Source of the DNA: Oscillatoriales cyanobacterium USR001
Lineage (GTDB): Bacteria > Cyanobacteriota > Cyanobacteriia > Cyanobacteriales > Microcoleaceae
Length of the DNA: 35,623 bases
NCBI GenBank assembly: GCA_001698425.1
Contig: MBRE01000024.1
Coordinates: forward strand, 1-35,623
Direction: 5' to 3'
Shown here: piece after piece, positions 25,916 to 35,100 of the stretch
How the letters are laid out: each line of letters begins with the position of its first letter
Position numbering within the stretch: position 1 is the stretch's first letter
Notes under the pieces: generated by a model
Databases searched by the model: none
What the model was told of the DNA's origin: nothing
Seen by the model: the letters and a program-made list of their open reading frames with translations, nothing else
Position numbers and translations under genes: made by a program

Positions 25916-25960
25916 GGTTTGTAGTAAGCACAAAGAGCGCTAAAGCGCTTACTACAAACC
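25916..25960. repeat. GTTTGTAGTAAGC hairpin, copy 2, between convergent genes
   Basis: GGTTTGTAGTAAGC pairs with GCTTACTACAAACC across a loop that itself contains AGCGCT, a 14-bp perfect stem. Weaker pairing extends outward: GAATGAAA (about 25888) and TTTCATTC (about 25981), each next to an A/T-rich ATTAAATAA-type stretch. Placed between the convergent ssb and S1 genes, it could serve as a bidirectional terminator. Confidence 0.65.
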
Positions 25961-25988
25961 AAATCATCAAGTTATTTAATTTTCATTC

Positions 25989-26909
25989 CTAAGTGTCAAC
26001 TTTCTCAGATTCAAATAGGATTTTTCTAGCTTTTTCTGAACGCTCTTCAGCAGCGGCCATCATTTCATCTATTTTTTCTACTATTTCCCCTGGGAAACTT
26101 TCTAACACCTTGGTGGAGAGAGAAATTCTGCCTCGTTCTTCATTAAGGCCAATGATCATGGCTTTAATTACTTGACCAACGACAAACAACTTTTCGAGAT
26201 TGTTGATGTACTTTTGGCTAACTTCCTTAATGTGTAGTAAACCTGTGATGCCGTCAAAGTCAAGAAACACTCCAAACTGTTTAATACTGCTGATTTTACC
26301 CTCCACAACTTGACCGATTTCTAATTGGCTAAAGCCGGCAGATTTAGTAGCTGCGCGTTGAGAAAGTACGAGTTTTTCGGTTTCGCGATTTGCTTCTAAG
26401 AAACTTACGTTAATCAATTGACCAACTAGAGATTGTAAATTATCGCGATCGACTACGTGCGATCGCGGAATAAACCCCCGCATTCCCATCACATCTACCG
26501 TCAAACCACCCTTATTATGACCAGTAACCCGTACCTGAATTACCGCCCCAGAATTAAACATTTCAGTCACCTGGTCCCAAGTTTTCTTAATTGCCAACTG
26601 GCGAAGAGAAAGAGTTACTTGGCCATCTTCATTTTGTTCGCGAATAATTAAAAACTCTCGTTCTTCTTCCAAAGGTAGGTATTCAGACAGGTTCCCTACC
26701 ACTTTTAAGGCTACCTCTTGAAGAGGGATAAAAGCCGGTGACTTAGCGCCGATGTCTATGTATGCACCGTTGGAGTCGTGCTCTTCCACTCGGCCGCGTA
26801 CTACCTGCCCTTTCTGAAATTCGTAATTGTGCTGTTCGAGGGCTTTGGCAAAATCATCCATCGAAAATGATGCTTTTGCGCCTTGAGAACCTGTCGATTT
26901 GGAATTCAT
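25989..26909 (-). CDS. rpsA: 30S ribosomal protein S1-like, three S1 domains
   Basis: The protein carries three S1 (OB-fold) RNA-binding domains, at about residues 32-104, 120-185 and 196-266 of a 306-residue product, with typical strands such as GAYIDIGAKSPAFIPLQE, GGLTVDVMGMRGFIPRSH and FGVFLDFDGITGLLHIKE. Cyanobacterial S1 proteins are of this short three-domain type, unlike the six-domain enterobacterial S1. An open frame extends upstream to 26999, but the extra 30 residues (MQKPRQPNATSYRL onward) look non-domain, and MNSKSTGSQG gives the expected length of about 305, so the ATG at 26909 is preferred. No Shine-Dalgarno sequence precedes it. A second S1 paralog may exist elsewhere in the genome. 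The C-terminus is Glu/Lys-rich helix. Confidence 0.88.
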   Translation of the reverse strand: MNSKSTGSQGAKASFSMDDFAKALEQHNYEFQKGQVVRGRVEEHDSNGAYIDIGAKSPAFIPLQEVALKVVGNLSEYLPLEEEREFLIIREQNEDGQVTLSLRQLAIKKTWDQVTEMFNSGAVIQVRVTGHNKGGLTVDVMGMRGFIPRSHVVDRDNLQSLVGQLINVSFLEANRETEKLVLSQRAATKSAGFSQLEIGQVVEGKISSIKQFGVFLDFDGITGLLHIKEVSQKYINNLEKLFVVGQVIKAMIIGLNEERGRISLSTKVLESFPGEIVEKIDEMMAAAEERSEKARKILFESEKVDT

Positions 26910-27043
26910 GTCAATTGTAATGATAGACTGTGGATTAATATTTTTGTCCCAAGTGTCAAGTCTATAGGAAGTAGCGTTAGGTTGGCGCGGCTTCTGCACT
27001 GGGTTTATTTAATATAGCCAATTAGCGAGAACTTCAATTCTCA

Positions 27044-27793
27044 TCAGGTGGATAATTTTTGCTCAAATAGCTGTTTGACTTCGATCCAAGCAGCAGCGGC
27101 GGCTGTAGCGTTGTAATTACTACGATGGTCGCAGAAAAAGCCGTGATCTGCTTCGTAACGGAAAATTTGATGGGGAATGTTGTGTTTTTGCAATTCCGTC
27201 TCAATTTGCTCAACTTGTTCTGGGGGAATGCTGGCATCCTGAGTACCAAAAAAGCCATAGAGCGTGCCTTTAATGTCTGCTGTGCGCGCGATCGTGGGAT
27301 CTCCGCCGCCGGGGGTCATTGTGGCAATGCCAGCGCCGTAGAAGGAGGCTGTGGCGATGATATCGGGTAAGGTGGCGGCGAGGTAGGCGACGTGACCGCC
27401 AAAACAGAAGCCGATGCAGCCAAACCCTGTTGTGGTTTTGAGGGAGGGTAAGGTTTTGAGGTAGTTAATGGTGGCTTGGATGTCGCTGAGGAGTTCGGCG
27501 GCGGTGGTTTGTTCTTTGTACTGTCTGCCGATTTTGATGTCTTCTGGGGTGTAGCCGAGTTGGAGGTCGGGGGCTTGGCGTTGGTAGATGGCGGGTGCGA
27601 TCGCAATATATCCTTCTTTGGCAATTCGTTCGGTAACTTCGCGGATGTGGCTGTTAACTCCAAAGATTTCTTGAATGACGATTACTCCTGGAAATTTTCC
27701 CTGTTCGATCGCGGGTAGGGCGACGTAAGCGGCTATTTCTAATTCGCCGTTGGTGACAGTAACGTTGGCTGTATTAATTTTTAATTCTGACAT
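27044..27793 (-). CDS. Dienelactone hydrolase family protein
   Basis: This 249-residue alpha/beta hydrolase has the dienelactone hydrolase Cys-Asp-His triad: nucleophile C130 in GCIGFCFGGH, D186 in GTQDASIP and H217 in YEADHGFFCD. The usual Glu that activates the Cys is likely E42 in VIQEIFGVN. The oxyanion and lid regions look intact, so activity on small lactones or esters is expected, but cyanobacterial members have no defined substrate. There is no signal peptide. Upstream is a 98-base gap and then a small membrane protein gene on the same strand. Downstream, 134 bases separate it from the S1 gene start. The ATG at 27793 gives the standard N-terminus. Confidence 0.9.
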   Translation of the reverse strand: MSELKINTANVTVTNGELEIAAYVALPAIEQGKFPGVIVIQEIFGVNSHIREVTERIAKEGYIAIAPAIYQRQAPDLQLGYTPEDIKIGRQYKEQTTAAELLSDIQATINYLKTLPSLKTTTGFGCIGFCFGGHVAYLAATLPDIIATASFYGAGIATMTPGGGDPTIARTADIKGTLYGFFGTQDASIPPEQVEQIETELQKHNIPHQIFRYEADHGFFCDHRSNYNATAAAAAWIEVKQLFEQKLST

Positions 27794-27891
27794 AGGATTT
27801 TAAGTGTGAATGTTATTGACAAAAAACATTATCTATGTATTTTTGATCGTGCCATCACTGCTAAAGTTCGCCAAAATATACTCACGGACAA

Positions 27892-28368
27892 CTAATTAGA
27901 CTGGTTTAACTTATCAGCCAAGGCTATGACCTGAATAGCAAACTGCTGATATGTTTCTGGTGAGCCTTTCATAAATAAAGGAATGGTGTAGCGCAGGCTG
28001 TAAATTGCCACATAGCGCTGCTTCTTGATGATTGAAATAACAATAAGTGCAATTCCCAGTAACAATAAAAAAAAGGCAAAGATGGGAGAACTACCATTAG
28101 ATAAAGTAGCAACAAAATTTCCCAGACCTGACATTCCAATCGATACTCCTAGAACAAGTAGCAGGTAGACTGGTGCGCTATGAATCTCTATACTGTCTAT
28201 GTTTTGAATGCGTGTCCATGATTCTTTCTTCTCCAATCCACTTTGGGTTGTAGCACGAAGGTTATCACCGTCAATTTTAACTGTAATTGTGCCATTGGTT
28301 GGAACTAATACATTGCCCCACATCTGAGCGCAAGAGCCTTTAATTTCCGTATGTTGTCGGTTTCTCAT
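27892..28368 (-). CDS. Small protein with two membrane spans, function unknown
   Basis: The 158-residue product has a polar N-terminal half (about 1-64) of alternating strands (GNVLVPTNGTITVKIDGDNLRATTQS, then RIQNIDSIEIHSAPVYLL), which resembles a small PH-like or similar beta domain, then two membrane spans (about 67-89 and 94-113), a basic loop (KKQRY) and a C-terminal amphipathic segment ending LADKLNQSN. Proteins of this layout with a WxxIxxIDSIEI-like strand occur widely without assigned function. It stands alone, 98 bases upstream of the dienelactone hydrolase gene on the same strand, and is divergent from the Uma2 pair. Confidence 0.65.
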   Translation of the reverse strand: MRNRQHTEIKGSCAQMWGNVLVPTNGTITVKIDGDNLRATTQSGLEKKESWTRIQNIDSIEIHSAPVYLLLVLGVSIGMSGLGNFVATLSNGSSPIFAFFLLLLGIALIVISIIKKQRYVAIYSLRYTIPLFMKGSPETYQQFAIQVIALADKLNQSN

Positions 28369-28433
28369 ATTATATATTCCTTTAATCTTTGTTACCCATT
28401 TGTCCCCGATACCGCTTCACAGTCTTTAATATT

Positions 28434-28532
28434 TCAAGGAGTTGGCAGGGCGATCGCCAATAACATGATACAGTATAGGCAACCAGTTTCGCGATAATTA
28501 AACTATATTCTTTGACTTTTTAGAGGTCGATT
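28434..28532 (+). pseudogene. Remnant of a third Uma2 copy (3' end plus spacer)
   Basis: GGAGTTGGCAGGGCGATCGC and the bases that follow, up to CAGTATAGGCAACCAGTTTC and on to the next ATG, match the 3' end and downstream spacer of the first intact Uma2 gene (29195-29301). Here no Uma2 reading frame lies upstream, so this looks like the tail of a lost copy of the repeat unit. Confidence 0.6.
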
Positions 28533-29225
28533 ATGGTATTGCAGCAGCCGATCCGTTCCATACCCATTCCCGCCTTGGAAAGTGGCGATCTCCTGACTCG
28601 TACTGAGTTTGAGCGACGCTATGAAGCGACACCAGAGAAATTCAAAGCAGAACTAATTGAAGGAGTAGTTTACGTGGCATCCCCCGTCAGAGCTTTTCAT
28701 GGTGTTCCCCATGCCGATTTAATCACCTGGTTAGGGGTGTATCGGATTGCCACACCTGGCGTGAGCGCCGCCGACAACACCACAACCCGGCTGGATTTGG
28801 ACAATGAACCTCAACCGGATGCGTTGCTGCGGATTGAAATTGGCGGTAGCTCTACCATCAGCGAAGATGGCTACATTGAAGGAGCACCTGAACTTGTCGC
28901 GGAAATTGCCACCAGCAGCGCCACAATTGATTTAGGGGCAAAGAAAAATGCCTATCGCCGCAATGGAGTGCAGGAGTATTTGGTTTGGCAAACCTTTGAG
29001 AATCGCTTCAGTTGGTTTAGATTGCAAGCCGAAGAATTTGTGTTAATCGCGCCCGATGCCGATGGCATTATCCGTAGCAGCACTTTTCCTGGGTTGTGGC
29101 TGGCGGTGTCTGCGTTGTTGTCGGGCAATATGATAGAAGTGCTCAATGTGCTGCAAGTAGGGATGGCTGAACCGGCGCATCAGGCGTTTATTCAGGAGTT
29201 GGCAGGGCGATCGCCAATGACATAA
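28533..29225 (+). CDS. Uma2-family PD-(D/E)xK protein, tandem copy 1
   Basis: The 230-residue protein belongs to Uma2 (DUF820). The nuclease-fold positions are P95-D96 (EPQPDALLRI), E124 in ELVAEIATSS, and K137/K138 in LGAKKNAYRRNGVQEYLVW. It begins MVLQQPIRSIPIPALESGD and lacks the long coiled-coil tail of the 1.1-kb Uma2 gene. No ribosome binding site is strong. The next gene is a near-identical copy, sharing also about 70 bases of upstream spacer, so a unit of about 0.77 kb has been duplicated. Between the copies almost all differences fall into one 82-base block (28688-28769, residues 53-79). Whether the proteins cut DNA in the cell is not known for the family. Confidence 0.88.
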   Translation: MVLQQPIRSIPIPALESGDLLTRTEFERRYEATPEKFKAELIEGVVYVASPVRAFHGVPHADLITWLGVYRIATPGVSAADNTTTRLDLDNEPQPDALLRIEIGGSSTISEDGYIEGAPELVAEIATSSATIDLGAKKNAYRRNGVQEYLVWQTFENRFSWFRLQAEEFVLIAPDADGIIRSSTFPGLWLAVSALLSGNMIEVLNVLQVGMAEPAHQAFIQELAGRSPMT

Positions 29226-29301
29226 TGCAGTATAGGCAACCAGTTTCGCGATAATTAAACTATTTATTAAACTATATTCTTTGACTTTTTAGAGTGTGAT
29301 T

Positions 29302-30000
29302 ATGGTATTGCAGCAGCCGATCCGTTCCATACCCATTCCCGCCTTGGAAAGTGGCGATCGCCTGACTCGTACTGAGTTTGAGCGACGCTATGAAGCGACA
29401 CCAGAGAAATTCAAAGCAGAACTAATTGAAGGAGTAGTTTACGTGGCATCCCCCGTTCGCATTTTTCATGGTAGACCCCATGCTGCGCTCATGGCTTGGC
29501 TTGCGCCTTATTGGATAGCAACTCCTGGTGTTGATATAGCCGACAACACCACAACCCGGCTGGATTTGGACAATGAACCTCAACCGGATGCGTTGCTGCG
29601 GATTAAAATTGGCGGTAGCTCTACCATCAGCGAAGATGGCTACATTGAAGGAGCGCCTGAACTTGTCGCGGAAATTGCCACCAGCAGCGCCACAATTGAT
29701 TTAGGGGCAAAGAAAAATGCCTATCGCCGCAATGGAGTGCAGGAGTATTTGGTTTGGCAAACCTTTGAGAATCGCTTCAGTTGGTTTAGATTGCAAGCCG
29801 AAGAATTTGTGTTAATCGCGCCCGATGCCGATGGCATTATCCGTAGCAGCACTTTTCCTGGGTTGTGGCTGGCCGTGTCTGCGTTGTTGTCGGGCAATAT
29901 GATAGAAGTGCTCAATGTGCTGCAAGTAGGGATGGCTGAACCGGCACATCAGGCGTTTATTCAGGAGTTGGCAGGGCGATCGCCACAGTCTTCCCGCTAA
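29302..30000 (+). CDS. Uma2-family PD-(D/E)xK protein, tandem copy 2
   Basis: This 232-residue near-duplicate of the preceding gene has the same active-site positions (P95-D96, E124, K137/K138). It differs by R20 for L20, K102 for E102, a block of differences at residues 53-79, and a C-terminus SPQSSR in place of SPMT, where the repeat unit ends. The ATG at 29302 is chosen to match copy 1. A GTG two codons upstream is also in frame. The spacer before it has a 14-base insertion (a repeated ATTAAACTAT word) compared with copy 1. The near-identity of the DNA outside the block, including silent sites, indicates recent duplication or ongoing gene conversion. Confidence 0.88.
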   Translation: MVLQQPIRSIPIPALESGDRLTRTEFERRYEATPEKFKAELIEGVVYVASPVRIFHGRPHAALMAWLAPYWIATPGVDIADNTTTRLDLDNEPQPDALLRIKIGGSSTISEDGYIEGAPELVAEIATSSATIDLGAKKNAYRRNGVQEYLVWQTFENRFSWFRLQAEEFVLIAPDADGIIRSSTFPGLWLAVSALLSGNMIEVLNVLQVGMAEPAHQAFIQELAGRSPQSSR

Positions 30001-30072
30001 CCCACCAATGTTACTTTAGCGATCGCATTTCCAATCTATTTCTCCCAAGCTTTGTGTTAGACGTAACGCTTT

Positions 30073-30100
30073 TTGTTAAACTTATAGACCGATAGATAAT
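30073..30100 (+). promoter_or_regulatory. Possible sigma-70-type promoter of trxA
   Basis: TTGTTA (30073-30078) and GATAAT (30095-30100) are spaced by 16 bases and lie 20 bases before the trxA ATG. The -10 matches consensus at five of six bases and the -35 at four of six. This rests on pattern alone. Confidence 0.4.
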
Positions 30101-30120
30101 ATGTATGAGGATGGCTAGGG

Positions 30121-30444
30121 ATGTCAGCAGCCGCGCAAGTTACCGACTCTACCTTTGAACAAGAAGTGCTCAAGAGCGAAGTTCCAGTCTTAGTGGACTT
30201 TTGGGCACCCTGGTGCGGCCCGTGTCGCATGGTCGCTCCTGTGGTAGATGAAATCGCTCAGCAATATGAAGGACAAGTGAAGGTAGTTAAAGTTAATACA
30301 GACGAAAACCCCAACGTCGCCAGCAACTATGGTATCCGCAGCATTCCAACGCTGATGATATTTAAAGCTGGTCAAAAGGTTGATATGGTGGTTGGTGCAG
30401 TTCCCAAAACTACACTAGCGAATACCTTAGAAAAGTACCTTTAA
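30121..30444 (+). CDS. trxA: Thioredoxin
   Basis: This 107-residue thioredoxin has the redox motif WCGPC (residues 31-35) in [17 protein letters not shown], the cis-proline loop SIPTLMIF, and the conserved buried Asp before the motif (VLVDFW). It reduces protein disulfides and takes electrons from ferredoxin- or NADPH-dependent thioredoxin reductase. Length and sequence fit the m-type thioredoxin of cyanobacteria and chloroplasts, usually the abundant essential form. AGG sequences lie just before the ATG. A possible promoter is directly upstream and a stable hairpin lies 18 bases after the stop, so it is probably transcribed alone. Confidence 0.95.
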   Translation: MSAAAQVTDSTFEQEVLKSEVPVLVDFWAPWCGPCRMVAPVVDEIAQQYEGQVKVVKVNTDENPNVASNYGIRSIPTLMIFKAGQKVDMVVGAVPKTTLANTLEKYL

Positions 30445-30461
30445 CTGTAACTGCAACTATT

Positions 30462-30489
30462 CCCTGGCTGTCGCTTGCGGTAGCTAGGG
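30462..30489 (+). terminator. Hairpin downstream of trxA
   Basis: CCCTGGCTGTCG pairs with CGGTAGCTAGGG across a CTTG loop, a 12-bp stem with three G-U pairs in RNA. It starts 18 bases after the trxA stop. No T-run follows, so it may be a processing or 3'-end-protecting hairpin instead of an intrinsic terminator. Confidence 0.45.
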
Positions 30490-30572
30490 TTAACTTGTGG
30501 GAGTGTTAAAAAATTGGAATTTACATCAGGGTTCTACATCTTAGTCTTTAGCTGAGTCCTTGGCAAAAATCA

Positions 30573-31634
30573 ATGATTTTTTCTCCCTCTGGCAAAGAAA
30601 TTGAGTCCCTCCAAGCTGAGGTGACGGATTTAATTAACCAACTGCCTAATCTACAACATCAAGCCTGGATTCGGCGATCGCTTTCGACGATCGCGCGGAT
30701 GGCAGGAGAAGACTTCGATCGCTTAGACTGGAAAATTATCTCCGCATCTTTGTTAGATATGGAGAGAGCATTTCAGCTTTTTTATCCCTATCGTCATATT
30801 CGCAAAATTGTGATGTTTGGATCGGCGAGATTATCTTCAGATAGTCCAGAATACTTGATGGCGCGAGATTTTGCCACCGCGATCGCCAAGCAAGGATTTA
30901 TGGTAATCACTGGCGGCGGTGGTGGTATTATGCAGGCAGGAAATGAAGGCGCAGGTGCTGAATCTTCCTTTGGATTAAATATTCAATTACCTTTTGAGAG
31001 TGATTCTAATCCATTTATTGCTGGCGATCCTAAACTTTTAACGTTTAAATATTTTTTCACTCGCAAGTTATTTTTCCTGCGAGAAAGTGATGCTTTAGCC
31101 TTATTTCCCGGTGGTTTTGGCACTTTGGATGAAACTTTTGAGTGCTTAACTTTGATTCAAACGGGGAAGTTTGGCCCTGCACCTGTGGTGTTGATTGATA
31201 TTCCCGGAGGTGATTATTGGTATGATTGGAATGCTTTTATTGATAAACAAATGATGCGACGGGGGTTGATTAGCCAAAACGATCCCAGTTTATATACAAT
31301 TACGGATAATTTAGATGTGGCTTGTGAAGCGATCGCCAGTTTTTATCGAGTTTATCACTCAACTCGCTATGTTGACGATCGGCTAGTCATCCGTCTCAAA
31401 TCAGAACTTTCAGATCATAATGTCGAACAGTTAAACGCTGCTTTTAGCGACATTTTAGTAAAGGGAAAAATTGAGAAAAGTCAAGCTTTACCTCAAGAAG
31501 TCGGCGATCAAATCGATCTCCCGCGCTTAGTTTTACATTTTAACCAAAGGGATTTAGGACGACTTTATCAGTTAATTACTGATATTAATACATTAGGAGT
31601 GAACTCCACAGCAGCACATCCAGAACAAAAGTAG
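30573..31634 (+). CDS. LOG-family (lysine decarboxylase-like) Rossmann-fold protein
   Basis: LOG proteins hydrolyse nucleoside 5'-monophosphates, in plants releasing active cytokinins. Many bacterial members are of uncertain role. The 353-residue protein has the signature PGGFGTLDE (residues 179-187), with R169/R170-region contacts in FFTRKLFFLRESD, and the upstream glycine-rich VITGGGGGIMQAGNEGA (111-127). An N-terminal helical extension of about 75 residues and a C-terminal part of about 90 residues make it longer than the 180-220-residue minimal enzyme, as in the cyanobacterial long form. No Shine-Dalgarno site is seen before the ATG. The gene lies 128 bases after trxA, with a hairpin between, and is not obviously in an operon with the next gene 53 bases on. 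Confidence 0.88.
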   Translation: MIFSPSGKEIESLQAEVTDLINQLPNLQHQAWIRRSLSTIARMAGEDFDRLDWKIISASLLDMERAFQLFYPYRHIRKIVMFGSARLSSDSPEYLMARDFATAIAKQGFMVITGGGGGIMQAGNEGAGAESSFGLNIQLPFESDSNPFIAGDPKLLTFKYFFTRKLFFLRESDALALFPGGFGTLDETFECLTLIQTGKFGPAPVVLIDIPGGDYWYDWNAFIDKQMMRRGLISQNDPSLYTITDNLDVACEAIASFYRVYHSTRYVDDRLVIRLKSELSDHNVEQLNAAFSDILVKGKIEKSQALPQEVGDQIDLPRLVLHFNQRDLGRLYQLITDINTLGVNSTAAHPEQK

Positions 31635-31687
31635 AAAAAATTAAATAAGATTTGGATTGACTCAAACCGTATTGGAGAAATTTTATC

Positions 31688-32161
31688 ATGTTTCCCTACG
31701 AAAAATTCACCATTAATAGTTTCTTAAATCCCCATCTAGTTCGCCAAAAATTACTAGACGTTGTAGAACCACCAAAGGCAATTCGATGGGGTTTCAGACA
31801 GTCTGAAAAACCTTATGAGGGAGAAATTGGCGAACATTCTTTTATGATTACACGAATTATCAATTATCGGAACTCTTTTTTACCCGTAATTAAAGGCAAG
31901 ATTTCCCCAGAAGGTATGGGTAGTAAAATTGAAATTGAAATGAAGTTGCACACTTTTGTCTTTGTATTTATATTATTTTGGTTGGGAATGGTTGGAAATA
32001 TCTGCATCTTTTCTTTGATTTCCATAATCTATGAAAAAAATTTTAGCTCAGGTACAATCATCCCATTCTTGATGTTTATCTTTGTTTTTTTATTAACATC
32101 AATCGCTTTTAAAACAGAAGCAAATATCGCCAAGAAATTCCTGATTGATTTACTTAGTTAA
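31688..32161 (+). CDS. Two-span membrane protein, function unknown
   Basis: The 157-residue product has a soluble N-terminal part (1-84) with YEGEIGEHSFMITRIINYRN and FLPVIKGKISPEG strands, then two membrane spans (about 87-113 and 121-142) and a short basic tail. The pattern FxIxRxIxYRNSFLPxIxG recurs in a bacterial family of unknown function as far as I recall, and I give it no name. TTGGAGAAATTTTATC before the ATG contains GGAG at an acceptable but long distance. The AAA-like/WD40 gene starts 12 bases after the stop codon, so the two are one transcription unit and may work together at the membrane, since the partner also has a membrane span. Confidence 0.7.
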   Translation: MFPYEKFTINSFLNPHLVRQKLLDVVEPPKAIRWGFRQSEKPYEGEIGEHSFMITRIINYRNSFLPVIKGKISPEGMGSKIEIEMKLHTFVFVFILFWLGMVGNICIFSLISIIYEKNFSSGTIIPFLMFIFVFLLTSIAFKTEANIAKKFLIDLLS

Positions 32162-32173
32162 TGAGTTAAAATT

Positions 32174-35100
32174 ATGACACTTTATCAATATCAAGTTGGT
32201 GGTAGCCTCAAAAATGACGATCTTACTTATGTCCCTAGACAAGCAGATACCGAAATTTATGAAGCTTTAAAAAACGGGGAATTTTGTTACGTACTCAACT
32301 CCCGACAAATGGGAAAATCCTCCTTGTTAGTGAGAACAATGAATCGACTACAACAATCAAGATTTATCTGTTCTTCTCTCGATATAACTCAAATTGGTAG
32401 TGAAAACATTACCCCGGAACAATGGTATAAAGGAATAGTTGCCGATTTGTGGAGAAGCTTTAAATTATTAGGAAAATTCAACTTAAAAACTTGGTGGAAA
32501 GAAGAGGAAGAAATTTCTCTAATTCAACGACTCAATCATTTTATCGACCAATTACTCAAGGTGCAATTTCCTCAAGAAAAAATCGTCATATTTGTCGATG
32601 AAATTGATAGTATTTTAAGCTTAAAATTTCCCGTAGATGATTTTTTTGCCTTAATTCGCTTTTGTTATAATCAAAGAGCCATAGATCCCGAATATAACAG
32701 ATTAACTTTTGCTATATTTGGCGTAGCTACACCCTCAGATTTAATCCAAGATAAAAATCGGACTCCCTTTAATATTGGTAAAGCCATCGAAATTCAAGGC
32801 TTTAAATTTGAAGAAGCTCAATCCTTAGTGACAGGATTAGCTAGTTATACAGAGTCTGGTGCAGAAATCTTAAAAGAAATTTTAAACTGGACAGAGGGAC
32901 AGCCATTTTTAACTCAAAAAATCTGCGCTTTAGTGCAAAAAGCTAGTCAGGAAAATCCCAACAATAAATTAACAATTCCGACGGGGATGGCAGGGTTTTG
33001 GGTGGAGTCTTTGGTGCAAGCAAAAATCATCCAGAAATGGGAATCCCAAGATGAACCAGAGCATTTAAGAACTATACGCGATCGCCTGAATTATCATCAA
33101 GAACATAAAGGCAGACTTTTAGGAATTTATCAGCAAATTTTACAAGGTACAGAAATTACTACTAACGATAGTTGGGAACATACCGAATTAATATTATCAG
33201 GATTAGTTGTCAAAAATCAAGGCTATTTACAAGTCAAAAATCAAATTTATGCCAGTGTATTTAATCCGAACTGGGTAGCCACAGAATTAAGTCAATTGCG
33301 GCCATATTCGCAAACTTTTGATGCGTGGATAGCTTCTCAAAAAATTGATGACTCGCGGTTATTGAGAGGACAAGCATTAAAAGACGCTCAAATCTGGTCC
33401 CAAGGAAAAAGTTTAAGCGATTTAGATTATCAGTTTTTAGCCGCTTCTGTGGAATGGGATAGAAAAGAAGTACAAATGGCTTTAGAAGCTGAACGATCTA
33501 AAGCTATTGAAGCCGAATCAAAAGCCATTGAAGTGCAATTGGCAGAACAAAAGCAAAGATTATTACAGGAACAAAAAACTGCTCGATTACAAAGATTATT
33601 TTTAGGAGCAATTAGTGTGGCTTTTCTGGTAGCTTCTGGCTTAGGATTATTTGCTTTTAAACAATACAGAGAATCCCGAATTAGTGAAATTAAAGCCTTA
33701 ACTTCTTCCTCGGAAGGCTTGCTGGTTGCCAATCGTCAATTAGACGCAATGCTGGCAGCTATTAAAGCCAAAAAACAATTAGAAAGTTTGGGGATTGTAG
33801 ATAATGAAATAACTAAAAACGTCGAGAAAGTCTTAAATCAAGCCGTCTATGGTAGCTATGAATTTAACCGTTTAAGCGGACATAAAGGCAGCGTGCCGGG
33901 TGTTGATATCAGTCCAGATCGTAAATTAATTGCTACGGGAGGTGAAGATAAAACTGTGAGAATTTGGAAACCAGATGGCACGCTTCTCCATATTTTAAAT
34001 CATTCAGGAAGTGTCTGGCGGGTTGTATTTAGTCCTGATAGTCGCTTGCTGGTTGCTAGTAGTGTAGATGGAAGTATTAAACTTTGGCGGGTTGATGGTA
34101 CATTAATCAAAAGTTTTCAGGCACATCAAGGCCCAGCTTGGGGAGTGGCTTTTGGTCCTAATAGTAAACTGATTGCTTCATCTGGTGGAGATGCTACAGT
34201 AAAATTGTGGACGCTGGAGGGGAAACAATTAAAAACATTTATCGGTCATAAAAACATCGTTCAAAATATTGCTTTTAGTCCTGATGGTAAAATTATTGCC
34301 TCCGCAGGAGGGGATAGTAAAATTAAACTCTGGAGTCTGGACGGTAAATTGTTGAAAATCCTAGAAGGACATCAAAATGCTATCTGGAATCTAACATTTT
34401 GTCCCTCTACAAATTTACTGGCATCTGTGAGTGAGGATGATACGGCTAAATTCTGGAAACTAGATGGTACTTTAGTTACAACAATTCAAAACGATCTGAT
34501 TTTTCGAGGCATTTATTGTCTCGGTAAATATATTGCCGCAGTTCAAGAAGATAATACTATCAAAAAATGGAAATCTGACGGTACATTGATTGAAGAATTA
34601 AAAGAGCTTAATAGTGTTGTTAGATACATGAAAATTAGGTCGGATGGTTTGATGGAAGTGGCGGCAAACGATCGAGGTATTATTAAACTCTGGAAGCTCA
34701 ATAACTCTTTATTAAAATCACTTACTGGGCATCAGAAGGCGATTTGGGAAGTGGCAACGAGTATGGATGGTAAATTGATTGCATCAATGAGTGAGGATCA
34801 AACGCTAAAATTATGGAAGACTGATGGTACGCTGTTACAAACGATCGCAGGTAAAGGAGCTATTTTTCGGACAGCAGTTTTTAGCCCAGATAGTAAGATT
34901 TTGGTGACAGGTAGCTTGAATAAACTCGTGCAACTTTGGGATGTGAGGAATCCTCAAACATCGCAAATAAAGCTATTAAAAACTTTAGTTGGACATGAAT
35001 CACCGATTAATGCTGTAGCGATTAGTCCTGATGGTAAAATTATCGCTTCTGGAGATAATAACAGCATCAAACTCTGGAATTTTGACGGGAAATTATTGCA

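Noticed and set aside
26910..26999. N-terminal extension of 30 residues for the S1 protein
   Set aside because: The extra residues do not resemble S1 proteins, and the internal ATG gives the expected length of about 305 residues.
27316..27663. Minus-strand open frame of 115 codons inside the dienelactone hydrolase gene
   Set aside because: It is a frame-shifted reading with low-complexity Ser/Pro/Lys composition within a clearly functional gene on the same strand.
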